From Auanema rhodensis (taxonomy: Eukaryota > Nematoda > Chromadorea > Rhabditida > Rhabditidae), in assembly GCA_964057225.1 (NCBI GenBank), contig OZ059896.1:21262501-21326500 (forward strand): DNA of 64,000 bases. The letters run 5' to 3'. Shown piece by piece: positions 14,201-25,632 of the stretch. Each line of letters opens with the position of its first letter. Within the stretch, counting starts at the first letter, position 1. The translations under genes and the position numbers were made by a program. The notes beneath the pieces were generated by a model. That model saw only the letters and a program-made list of their open reading frames with translations, was not told the DNA's origin and made no database searches.

Positions 14201-15802
14201 AAAAATTAGTTATGATCGTTTGAAAAATGATGCATTAGTGTATGTTGAGTTTCCATGTACACTCAACATTGCTTCCAAAAACATTTTGACAAAAATTTTT
14301 TCGAAAAATTTCAAAATAATTTAGCAAAAAGTAGATGTTTTTAGATTCCTTTTTTCAAGGCAAAGACGATGGACAATGTTATTCAACGAAAAAAATTTTT
14401 CTTCAGGGTGAAAATCGAGGATATAAGTGTGAACTTATATCAGTTGATATCTCGGTGCATTTTCAAGCTAGCGCAAATCTGATAACACAGATCGACGCAG
14501 CTTAAAAATCCGCATCGAATGCACTATACTACATTGAGAAACGCTTAATACACAAATTAGTTATGATCGTTTGAAAAATGATGCATTAGTGTATGTTGAG
14601 TTTCCATGTACACTCAACATTGCTTCCAAAAACATTTTGACAAAAATTTTTTCGAAAAATTTCAAAATAATTTAGCAAAAAGTAGATGTTTTTAGATTCC
14701 ATTTTTCAAGGCAAAGACGATGGACAATGTTATTCAACGAAAAAATTAATTCTTCAGGGTGAAAATCGAGGATATAAGTGTGAACTTATATCAGTTGATA
14801 TCTCGGTGCATTTTTAAGCTAGCGCAAATCTGATAACACAGATCGACGCAGCTTAAAAATCCGCATCGAATGCACTATACTACATTGAGAAACGCTTAAT
14901 ACAAAAATTAGTTATGATCGTTTGAAAAATGATGCATTAGTGTATGTTGAGTTTCCATGTACACTCAACATTGCTTCCAAAAACATTTTGACAAAAATTT
15001 TTTCGAAAAATTTCAAAATAATTTAGCAAAAAGTAGATGTTTTTAGATTCCATTTTTCAAGGCAAAGACGATGGACAATGTTATTCAACGAAAAAATTAA
15101 TTCTTCAGGGTGAAAATCGAGGATATAAGTGTGAACTTATATCAGTTGATATCTCGGTGCATTTTTAAGCTAGCGCAAATCTGATAACACAGATCGACGC
15201 AGCTTAAAAATCCGCATCGAATGCACTATACTACATTGAGAAACGCTTAATACAAAAATTAGTTATGATCGTTTGAAAAATGATGCATTAGTGTATGTTG
15301 AGTTTCCATGTACACTCAACATTGCTTCCAAAAACATTTTGACAAAAATTTTTTCGAAAAATTTCAAAATAATTTAGCAAAAAGTAGATGTTTTTAGATT
15401 CCATTTTTCAAGGCAAAGACGATGGACAATGTTATTCAACGAAAAAATTAATTCTTCAGGGTGAAAATCGAGGATATAAGTGTGAACTTATATCAGTTGA
15501 TATCTCGGTGCATTTTTAAGCTAGCGCAAATCTGATAACACAGATCGACGCAGCTTAAAAATCCGCATCGAATGCACTATACTACAATGAGAAACGCTTA
15601 ATACAAAAATTAGTTATGACCGTTTGAAAAATGATGCATTAGTGTATGTTGAGTTACCATGTACACTCAACATTGCTTCCAAAAACATTTTGACAAAAAT
15701 TTTTTCGAAAAATTTCAAAATAATTTAGCAAAAAGTAGATGTTTTTAGATTCCTTTTTTCAAGGCAAAGACGATGGACAATGTTATTCAACGAAAAAATT
15801 TT
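11237..15802 (+). repeat. 13-monomer segmental duplication, copy 1
   Basis: Thirteen monomers starting at 11237, 11588, 11939, 12290, 12642, 12993, 13344, 13696, 14048, 14399, 14750, 15101 and 15452 share an ordered marker string with 15803-20367. The markers are T136A with GACCG; CATTTTCAAG; GGATGAAA with TTTTCCAAGG; AAAATTCC with TACAG; a plain copy; AATTAAGC; AAACTAGCG with TACAG; ATCAAGG with GAACATATATC and GCGAAAAG; TTTTTTAGCTAGC; CATTTTCAAG. Private changes here include GCATGTTTAAG (11237) and TACACAAATT (14399). Confidence 0.9.
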
Positions 15803-17558
15803 TTCTTCAGGGTGAAAATCGAGGATATAAGTGTGAACTTATATCAGTTGATATCTCGGTGCATTTTTAAGCTAGCGCAAATCTGATAACACAGATCGAC
15901 GCAGCTTAAAAATCCGCATCGAATGCACTATACTACAATGAGAAACGCTTAATACAAAAATTAGTTATGACCGTTTGAAAAATGATGCATTAGTGTATGT
16001 TGAGTTACCATGTACACTCAACATTGCTTCCAAAAACATTTTGACAAAAATTTTTTCGAAAAATTTCAAAATAATTTAGCAAAAAGTAGATGTTTTTAGA
16101 TTCCTTTTTTCAAGGCAAAGACGATGGACAATGTTATTCAACGAAAAAATTTTTTCTTCAGGGTGAAAATCGAGGATATAAGTGTGAACTTATATCAGTT
16201 GATATCTCGGTGCATTTTCAAGCTAGCGCAAATCTGATAACACAGATCGACGCAGCTTAAAAATCCGCATCGAATGCACTATACTACATTGAGAAACGCT
16301 TAATACAAAAATTAGTTATGATCGTTTGAAAAATGATGCATTAGTGTATGTTGAGTTTCCATGTACACTCAACATTGCTTCCAAAAACATTTTGACAAAA
16401 ATTTTTTCGAAAAATTTCAAAATAATTTAGCAAAAAGTAGATGTTTTTAGATTCCATTTTTCAAGGCAAAGACGATGGACAATGTTATTCAACGAAAAAA
16501 TTAATTCTTCAGGATGAAAATCGAGGATATAAGTGTGAACTTATATCAGTTGATATCTCGGTGCATTTTTAAGCTAGCGCAAATCTGATAACACAGATCG
16601 ACGCAGCTTAAAAATCCGCATCGAATGCACTATACTACATTGAGAAACGCTTAATACAAAAATTAGTTATGATCGTTTGAAAAATGATGCATTAGTGTAT
16701 GTTGAGTTTCCATGTACACTCAACATTGCTTCCAAAAACATTTTGACAAAAATTTTTTCGAAAAATTTCAAAATAATTTAGCAAAAAGTAGATGTTTTTA
16801 GATTCCATTTTCCAAGGCAAAGACGATGGACAATGTTATTCAACGAAAAAATTAATTCTTCAGGGTGAAAATCGAGGATATAAGTGTGAACTTATATCAG
16901 TTGATATCTCGGTGCATTTTTAAGCTAGCGCAAATCTGATAACACAGATCGACGCAGCTTAAAATTCCGCATCGAATGCACTATACTACATTGAGAAACG
17001 CTTGATACAGAAAATAAGTTATGATCGTTTGAAAAATGATGCATTAGTGTATGTTGAGTTTCCATGTACACTCAACATTGCTTCCAAAAACATTTTGACA
17101 AAAATTTTTTCGAAAAATTTCAAAATAATTTAGCAAAAAGTAGATGTTTTTAGATTCCATTTTCCAAGGCAAAGACGATGGACAATGTTATTCAACGAAA
17201 AAATTAATTCTTCAGGGTGAAAATCGAGGATATAAGTGTGAACTTATATCAGTTGATATCTCGGTGCATTTTTAAGCTAGCGCAAATCTGATAACACAGA
17301 TCGACGCAGCTTAAAATTCCGCATCGAATGCACTATACTACATTGAGAAACGCTTAATACAAAAATTAGTTATGATCGTTTGAAAAATGATGCATTAGTG
17401 TATGTTGAGTTTCCATGTACACTCAACATTGCTTCCAAAAACATTTTGACAAAAATTTTTTCGAAAAATATCAAAATAATTTAGCAAAAAGTAGATGTTT
17501 TTAGATTCCATTTTTCAAGGCAAAGACGATGGACAATGTTATTCAACGAAAAAATTAA

Positions 17559-17908
17559 TTCTTCAGGGTGAAAATCGAGGATATAAGTGTGAACTTATAT
17601 CAGTTGATATCTCGGTGCATTTTTAAGCTAGCGCAAATCTGATAACACAGATCGACGCAGCTTAAAAATCCGCATCGAATGCACTATACTACAATGAGAA
17701 ACGCTTAATACAAAAATTAGTTATGATCGTTTGAAAAATGATGCATTAGTGTATGTTGAGTTTCCATGTACACTCAACATTGCTTCCAAAAACATTTTGA
17801 CAAAAATTTTTTCGAAAAATTTCAAAATAATTAAGCAAAAAGTAGATGTTTTTAGATTCCATTTTTCAAGGCAAAGACGATGGACAATGTTATTCAACGA
17901 AAAAATTT
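17559..17908 (+). repeat. 350-bp monomer (one T lost)
   Basis: The 3' end reads six A then five T before CTTCAGG, where its partner at 12993 has six A and six T. This is a single-base loss in a homopolymer. It joins two reading frames and so makes an 81-codon TTG-initiated open frame at 17731-17976, which is only a by-product. The monomer also has AATTAAGC in place of AATTTAGC, shared with 12993 and 25633. Confidence 0.9.
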
Positions 17909-19335
17909 TTCTTCAGGGTGAAAATCGAGGATATAAGTGTGAACTTATATCAGTTGATATCTCGGTGCATTTTTAAACTAGCGCAAATCTGATAACACAG
18001 ATCGACGCAGCTTAAAAATCCGCATCGAATGCACTATACTACATTGAGAAACGCTTGATACAGAAAATAAGTTATGATCGTTTGAAAAATGATGCATTAG
18101 TGTATGTTGAGTTTCCATGTACACTCAACATTGCTTCCAAAAACATTTTGACAAAAATTTTTTCGAAAAATTTCAAAATAATTTAGCAAAAAGTAGATGT
18201 TTTTAGATTCCATTTTTCAAGGCAAAGACGATGGACAATGTTATTCAACGAAAAAATTAATTCTTCAGGGTGAAAATCAAGGATATAAGTGTGAACATAT
18301 ATCAGTTGATATCTCGGTGCATTTTTAAGCTAGCGCAAATCTGATAACACAGATCGACGCAGCTTAAAAATCCGCATCGAATGCACTATACTACATTGAG
18401 AAACGCTTGATACAGAAAATAAGTTATGATCGTTTGAAAAATGATGCATTAGTGTATGTTGAGTTTCCATGTACACTCAACATTGCTTCCAAAAACATTT
18501 TGACAAAAATTTTTTCGAAAAATTTCAAAATAATTTAGCGAAAAGTAGATATTTTAAGATTCCATTTTTCAAGGCAAAGACGATGGACAATGTTATTCAA
18601 CGAAAAAATTAATTCTTCAGGGTGAAAATCGAGGATATAAGTGTGAACTTATATCAGTTGATATCTCGGTGCATTTTTTAGCTAGCGCAAATCTGATAAC
18701 ACAGATCGACGCAGCTTAAAAATCCGCATCGAATGCACTATACTACAATGAGAAACGCTTAATACAAAAATTAGTTATGATCGTTTGAAAAATGATGCAT
18801 TAGTGTATGTTGAGTTTCCATGTACACTCAACATTGCTTCCAAAAACATTTTGACAAAAATTTTTTCGAAAAATTTCAAAATAATTTAGCAAAAAGTAGA
18901 TGTTTTTAGATTCCTTTTTTCAAGGCAAAGACGATGGACAATGTTATTCAACGAAAAAAATTTTTCTTCAGGGTGAAAATCGAGGATATAAGTGTGAACT
19001 TATATCAGTTGATATCTCGGTGCATTTTCAAGCTAGCGCAAATCTGATAACACAGATCGACGCAGCTTAAAAATCCGCATCGAATGCACTATACTACATT
19101 GAGAAACGCTTAATACAAAAATTAGTTATGATCGTTTGAAAAATGATGCATTAGTGTATGTTGAGTTTCCATGTACACTCAACATTGCTTCCAAAAACAT
19201 TTTGACAAAAATTTTTTCGAAAAATTTCAAAATAATTTAGCAAAAAGTAGATGTTTTTAGATTCCATTTTTCAAGGCAAAGACGATGGACAATGTTATTC
19301 AACGAAAAAATTAATTCTTCAGGGTGAAAATCGAG

Positions 19336-19357
19336 GATATAAGTGTGAACTTATATC
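19336..19357. other. Dyad 1: perfect 9-bp inverted repeat, GTGA loop (exemplar)
   Basis: GATATAAGT and ACTTATATC are exact reverse complements around the 4-base loop GTGA, at monomer positions 22-43. The element recurs in every monomer and is intact in all but about eight: those starting at 3512, 13696, 18261, 27038, 35818, 43890, 44241 and 44943 each carry one stem change. A second, overlapping dyad (ATATCA-GT-TGATAT, 39-52) shares its right arm. If transcribed, the loop would be of GNRA type. Whether it binds a protein or extrudes is unknown, and no compensatory base pair change was seen. Confidence 0.85.
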
Positions 19358-19508
19358 AGTTGATATCTCGGTGCATTTTTAAGCTAGCGCAAATCTGATA
19401 ACACAGATCGACGCAGCTTAAAAATCCGCATCGAATGCACTATACTACATTGAGAAACGCTTAATACAAAAATTAGTTATGATCGTTTGAAAAATGATGC
19501 ATTAGTGT

Positions 19509-19536
19509 ATGTTGAGTTTCCATGTACACTCAACAT
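19509..19536. other. Dyad 2: 9-bp inverted repeat with 10-base spacer (exemplar)
   Basis: ATGTTGAGT (monomer 195-203) and ACTCAACAT (214-222) are exact reverse complements around a 10-base spacer that itself overlaps the palindrome TGTACA. It is present across the array. Some early monomers (for example those starting at 1, 2107, 3512, 4214, 5267 and 5618) have C220T, which turns one G-C pair of the stem into G-T. Its centre lies 176 bp from the centre of dyad 1, about half of the repeat. Confidence 0.85.
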
Positions 19537-19541
19537 TGCTT

Positions 19542-19624
19542 CCAAAAACATTTTGACAAAAATTTTTTCGAAAAATTTCAAAATAATTTAGCAAAAAGTA
19601 GATGTTTTTAGATTCCATTTTTCA
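19542..19624. other. A/T-tract-rich segment with TTTTTCGAAAAA palindrome (exemplar)
   Basis: Monomer positions 228-310 hold a run of A- or T-tracts of 4-6 bases whose centres fall roughly 10-14 bp apart, with the 12-bp palindrome TTTTTCGAAAAA at 250-261 (here 19564-19575). Tracts near helical phase are known to bend DNA and are a frequent property of satellites. Curvature is inferred, not measured. This is also the zone with recurrent variants such as A267G and A303T. Confidence 0.6.
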
Positions 19625-22600
19625 AGGCAAAGACGATGGACAATGTTATTCAACGAAAAAATTAATTCTTCAGGGTGAAAATCGAGGATATAAGTGTGAA
19701 CTTATATCAGTTGATATCTCGGTGCATTTTTAAGCTAGCGCAAATCTGATAACACAGATCGACGCAGCTTAAAAATCCGCATCGAATGCACTATACTACA
19801 TTGAGAAACGCTTAATACAAAAATTAGTTATGATCGTTTGAAAAATGATGCATTAGTGTATGTTGAGTTTCCATGTACACTCAACATTGCTTCCAAAAAC
19901 ATTTTGACAAAAATTTTTTCGAAAAATTTCAAAATAATTTAGCAAAAAGTAGATGTTTTTAGATTCCATTTTTCAAGGCAAAGACGATGGACAATGTTAT
20001 TCAACGAAAAAATTAATTCTTCAGGGTGAAAATCGAGGATATAAGTGTGAACTTATATCAGTTGATATCTCGGTGCATTTTTAAGCTAGCGCAAATCTGA
20101 TAACACAGATCGACGCAGCTTAAAAATCCGCATCGAATGCACTATACTACAATGAGAAACGCTTAATACAAAAATTAGTTATGATCGTTTGAAAAATGAT
20201 GCATTAGTGTATGTTGAGTTTCCATGTACACTCAACATTGCTTCCAAAAACATTTTGACAAAAATTTTTTCGAAAAATTTCAAAATAATTTAGCAAAAAG
20301 TAGATGTTTTTAGATTCCATTTTTCAAGGCAAAGACGATGGACAATGTTATTCAACGAAAAAATTAATTCTTCAGGGTGAAAATCGAGGATATAAGTGTG
20401 AACTTATATCAGTTGATATCTCGGTGCATTTTTAAGCTAGCGCAAATCTGATAACACAGATCGACGCAGCTTAAAAATCCGCATCGAATGCACTATACTA
20501 CATTGAGAAACGCTTAATACAAAAATTAGTTATGATCGTTTGAAAAATGATGCATTAGTGTATGTTGAGTTTCCATGTACACTCAACATTGCTTCCAAAA
20601 ACATTTTGACAAAAATTTTTTCGAAAAATTTCAAAATAATTTAGCAAAAAGTAGATGTTTTTAGATTCCATTTTTCAAGGCAAAGACGATGGACAATGTT
20701 ATTCAACGAAAAAATTAATTCTTCAGGGTGAAAATCGAGGATATAAGTGTGAACTTATATCAGTTGATATCTCGGTGCATTTTTAAGCTAGCGCAAATCT
20801 GATAACACAGATCGACGCAGCTTAAAAATCCGCATCGAATGCACTATACTACAATGAGAAACGCTTAATACAAAAATTAGTTATGATCGTTTGAAAAATG
20901 ATGCATTAGTGTATGTTGAGTTTCCATGTACACTCAACATTGCTTCCAAAAACATTTTGACAAAAATTTTTTCGAAAAATTTCAAAATAATTTAGCAAAA
21001 AGTAGATGTTTTTAGATTCCATTTTTCAAGGCAAAGACGATGGACAATGTTATTCAACGAAAAAATTAATTCTTCAGGGTGAAAATCGAGGATATAAGTG
21101 TGAACTTATATCAGTTGATATCTCGGTGCATTTTTAAGCTAGCGCAAATCTGATAACACAGATCGACGCAGCTTAAAAATCCGCATCGAATGCACTATAC
21201 TACAATGAGAAACGCTTAATACAAAAATTAGTTATGATCGTTTGAAAAATGATGCATTAGTGTATGTTGAGTTTCCATGTACACTCAACATTGCTTCCAA
21301 AAACATTTTGACAAAAATTTTTTCGAAAAATTTCAAAATAATTTAGCAAAAAGTAGATGTTTTTAGATTCCATTTTTCAAGGCAAAGACGATGGACAATG
21401 TTATTCAACGAAAAAATTAATTCTTCAGGGTGAAAATCGAGGATATAAGTGTGAACTTATATCAGTTGATATCTCGGTGCATTTTTAAGCTAGCGCAAAT
21501 CTGATAACACAGATCGACGCAGCTTAAAAATCCGCATCGAATGCACTATACTACATTGAGAAACGCTTAATACAAAAATTAGTTATGATCGTTTGAAAAA
21601 TGATGCATTAGTGTATGTTGAGTTTCCATGTACACTCAACATTGCTTCCAAAAACATTTTGACAAAAATTTTTTCGAAAAATTTCAAAATAATTTAGCAA
21701 AAAGTAGATGTTTTTAGATTCCATTTTTCAAGATAAAGACGATGGACAATGTTATTCAACGAAAAAATTAATTCTTCAGGGTGAAAATCGAGGATATAAG
21801 TGTGAACTTATATCAGTTGATATCTCGGTGCATTTTTAAGCTAGCGCAAATCTGATAACACAGATCGACGCAGCTTAAAAATCCGCATCGAATGCACTAT
21901 ACTACATTGAGAAACGCTTAATACAAAAATTAGTTATGATCGTTTGAAAAATGATGCATTAGTGTATGTTGAGTTTCCATGTACACTCAACATTGCTTCC
22001 AAAAACATTTTGACAAAAATTTTTTCGAAAAATTTCAAAATAATTTAGCAAAAAGTAGATGTTTTTAGATTCCATTTTTCAAGATAAAGACGATGGACAA
22101 TGTTATTCAACGAAAAAATTAATTCTTCAGGGTGAAAATCGAGGATATAAGTGTGAACTTATATCAGTTGATATCTCGGTGCATTTTTAAGCTAGCGCAA
22201 ATCTGATAACACAGATCGACGCAGCTTAAAAATCCGCATCGAATGCACTATACTACAATGAGAAACGCTTAATACAAAAATTAGTTATGATCGTTTGAAA
22301 AATGATGCATTAGTGTATGTTGAGTTTCCATGTACACTCAACATTGCTTCCAAAAACATTTTGACAAAAATTTTTTCGAAAAATTTCAAAATAATTTAGC
22401 AAAAAGTAGATGTTTTTAGATTCCATTTTTCAAGGCAAAGACGATGGACAATGTTATTCAACGAAAAAATTAATTCTTCAGGGTGAAAATCGAGGATATA
22501 AGTGTGAACTTATATCAGTTGATATCTCGGTGCATTTTTAAGCTAGCGCAAATCTGATAACACAGATCGACGCAGCTTAAAAATCCGCATCGAATGCACT

Positions 22601-25600
22601 ATACTACATTGAGAAACGCTTAATACAAAAATTAGTTATGATCGTTTGAAAAATGATGCATTAGTGTATGTTGAGTTTCCATGTACACTCAACATTGCTT
22701 CCAAAAACATTTTGACAAAAATTTTTTCGAAAAATTTCAAAATAATTTAGCAAAAAGTAGATGTTTTTAGATTCCATTTTTCAAGATAAAGACGATGGAC
22801 AATGTTATTCAACGAAAAAATTAATTCTTCAGGGTGAAAATCGAGGATATAAGTGTGAACTTATATCAGTTGATATCTCGGTGCATTTTCAAGCTAGCGC
22901 AAATCTGATAACACAGATCGACGCAGCTTAAAAATCCGCATCGAATGCACTATACTACATTGAGAAACGCTTAATACAAAAATTAGTTATGATCGTTTGA
23001 AAAATGATGCATTAGTGTATGTTGAGTTTCCATGTACACTCAACATTGCTTCCAAAAACATTTTGACAAAAATTTTTTCGAAAAATTTCAAAATAATTTA
23101 GCAAAAAGTAGATGTTTTTAGATTCCATTTTTCAAGGCAAAGACGATGGACAATGTTATTCAACGAAAAAATTAATTCTTCAGGGTGAAAATCGAGGATA
23201 TAAGTGTGAACTTATATCAGTTGATATCTCGGTGCATTTTTAAGCTAGCGCAAATCTGATAACACAGATCGACGCAGCTTAAAAATCCGCATCGAATGCA
23301 CTATACTACATTGAGAAACGCTTAATACAAAAATTAGTTATGATCGTTTGAAAAATGATGCATTAGTGTATGTTGAGTTTCCATGTACACTCAACATTGC
23401 TTCCAAAAACATTTTGACAAAATTTTTTTCGAAAAATTTCAAAATAATTTAGCAAAAAGTAGATGTTTTTAGATTCCATTTTTCAAGGCAAAGACGATGG
23501 ACAATGTTATTCAACGAAAAAATTAATTCTTCAGGGTGAAAATCGAGGATATAAGTGTGAACTTATATCAGTTGATATCTCGGTGCATTTTTAAGCTAGC
23601 GCAAATCTGATAACACAGATCGACGCAGCTTAAAAATCCGCATCGAATGCACTATACTACATTGAGAAACGCTTAATACAAAAATTAGTTATGATCGTTT
23701 GAAAAATGATGCATTAGTGTATGTTGAGTTTCCATGTACACTCAACATTGCTTCCAAAAACATTTTGACAAAAATTTTTTCGAAAAATTTCAAAATAATT
23801 TAGCAAAAAGTAGATGTTTTTAGATTCCATTTTTCAAGGCAAAGACGATGGACAATGTTATTCAACGAAAAAATTAATTCTTCAGGGTGAAAATCGAGGA
23901 TATAAGTGTGAACTTATATCAGTTGATATCTCGGTGCATTTTTAAGCTAGCGCAAATCTGATAACACAGATCGACGCAGCTTAAAAATCCGCATCGAATG
24001 CACTATACTACAATGAGAAACGCTTAATACAAAAATTAGTTATGATCGTTTGAAAAATGATGCATTAGTGTATGTTGAGTTTCCATGTACACTCAACATT
24101 GCTTCCAAAAACATTTTGACAAAAATTTTTTCGAAAAATTTCAAAATAATTTAGCAAAAAGTAGATGTTTTTAGATTCCATTTTTCAAGGCAAAGACGAT
24201 GGACAATGTTATTCAACGAAAAAATTAATTCTTCAGGGTGAAAATCGAGGATATAAGTGTGAACTTATATCAGTTGATATCTCGGTGCATTTTTAAGCTA
24301 GCGCAAATCTGATAACACAGATCGACGCAGCTTAAAAATCCGCATCGAATGCACTATACTACATTGAGAAACGCTTAATACAAAAATTAGTTATGATCGT
24401 TTGAAAAATGATGCATTAGTGTATGTTGAGTTTCCATGTACACTCAACATTGCTTCCAAAAACATTTTGACAAAAATTTTTTCGAAAAATTTCAAAATAA
24501 TTTAGCAAAAAGTAGATGTTTTTAGATTCCATTTTTCAAGGCAAAGACGATGGACAATGTTATTCAACGAAAAAATTAATTCTTCAGGGTGAAAATCGAG
24601 GATATAAGTGTGAACTTATATCAGTTGATATCTCGGTGCATTTTTAAGCTAGCGCAAATCTGATAACACAGATCGACGCAGCTTAAAAATCCGCATCGAA
24701 TGCACTATACTACAATGAGAAACGCTTAATACAAAAATTAGTTATGATCGTTTGAAAAATGATGCATTAGTGTATGTTGAGTTTCCATGTACACTCAACA
24801 TTGCTTCCAAAAACATTTTGACAAAAATTTTTTCGAAAAATTTCAAAATAATTTAGCAAAAAGTAGATGTTTTTAGATTCCATTTTTCAAGGCAAAGACG
24901 ATGGACAATGTTATTCAACGAAAAAATTAATTCTTCAGGGTGAAAATCGAGGATATAAGTGTGAACTTATATCAGTTGATATCTCGGTGCATTTTTAAGC
25001 TAGCGCAAATCTGATAACACAGATCGACGCAGCTTAAAAATCCGCATCGAATGCACTATACTACAATGAGAAACGCTTAATACAAAAATTAGTTATGATC
25101 GTTTGAAAAATGATGCATTAGTGTATGTTGAGTTTCCATGTACACTCAACATTGCTTCCAAAAACATTTTGACAAAAATTTTTTCGAAAAATTTCAAAAT
25201 AATTTAGCAAAAAGTAGATGTTTTTAGATTCCATTTTTCAAGGCAAAGACGATGGACAATGTTATTCAACGAAAAAATTAATTCTTCAGGGTGAAAATCG
25301 AGGATATAAGTGTGAACTTATATCAGTTGATATCTCGGTGCATTTTTAAGCTAGCGCAAATCTGATAACACAGATCGACGCAGCTTAAAAATCCGCATCG
25401 AATGCACTATACTACATTGAGAAACGCTTAATACAAAAATTAGTTATGATCGTTTGAAAAATGATGCATTAGTGTATGTTGAGTTTCCATGTACACTCAA
25501 CATTGCTTCCAAAAACATTTTGACAAAAATTTTTTCGAAAAATTTCAAAATAATTTAGCAAAAAGTAGATGTTTTTAGATTCCATTTTTCAAGGCAAAGA

Positions 25601-25632
25601 CGATGGACAATGTTATTCAACGAAAAAATTAA

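Larger units (their letters stand above)
19315..19665 (+). repeat. Reference monomer (subfamily 1), internal map
   Basis: This copy equals the majority form of its neighbours and serves as the coordinate frame (1-351). Landmarks are: dyad 1 at 22-43; GATATC at 48-53; a weak 5-bp dyad ATCTG/CAGAT at 79-94; GCTAGC at 69-74; dyad 2 at 195-222; palindrome TTTTTCGAAAAA at 250-261; an A/T-tract-rich zone at about 228-310. The main diagnostic variable sites are 34 (A/C), 66 (T/C), 105-106 (TA/TG/CA), 115 (C/G), 124 (C/T), 135 (A/T), 136 (T/A), 148-149, 159 (T/A), 187 (A/C), 206 (C/T), 267 (A/G), 303 (A/T/G) and 325 (G/A). Subfamily 1 is 124C, 187A, 303A and 325G. Confidence 0.95.
15803..20367 (+). 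repeat. 13-monomer segmental duplication, copy 2
   Basis: This is the tandem partner of 11237-15802, offset 4566 bp on the left and 4565 bp after the 350-bp monomer at 17559. Marker order is preserved across the block. Differences include TTTTCCAAGG in place of TTCCTTTTTT in the monomer at 16856, AAAATTCC also in 17208, AAATATC in 17208, a 1-base T-tract deletion ending 17559-17908, and GAGTTACC in 15803. The monomers at 15452 and 15803, on either side of the junction, are almost identical. Confidence 0.9.
19315..25632 (+). repeat. Zone 1c: most homogenised stretch, 18 monomers
   Basis: Exactly 18 monomers of 351 bp (6318 bp) differ from one another at only a few sites. These are T136A in 20017, 20719, 21070, 22123, 23878, 24580 and 24931; CAAGATAAAG in 21421, 21772 and 22474; CATTTTCAAG in 22825; and one A-to-T in 23176. 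Monomers 21421 and 21772 look identical. No length variants occur. Such low divergence suggests recent local amplification or efficient conversion. Confidence 0.9.

Noticed and set aside
17731-17976. 81-codon open frame
   Set aside because: It has the same TTG start as the 63-codon frames, lengthened by a one-base loss at the end of the 350-bp monomer. Such a frame is expected by chance among 182 variants.
19563-19581. CENP-B box
   Set aside because: TTCG followed by an A at the right distance is present near monomer 252, but the essential CGGG part is absent on both strands.
19315-19665. Monomer as an ancient dimer of about 175 bp
   Set aside because: Although the dyads are half a unit apart, reading the two halves against one another shows no convincing alignment.
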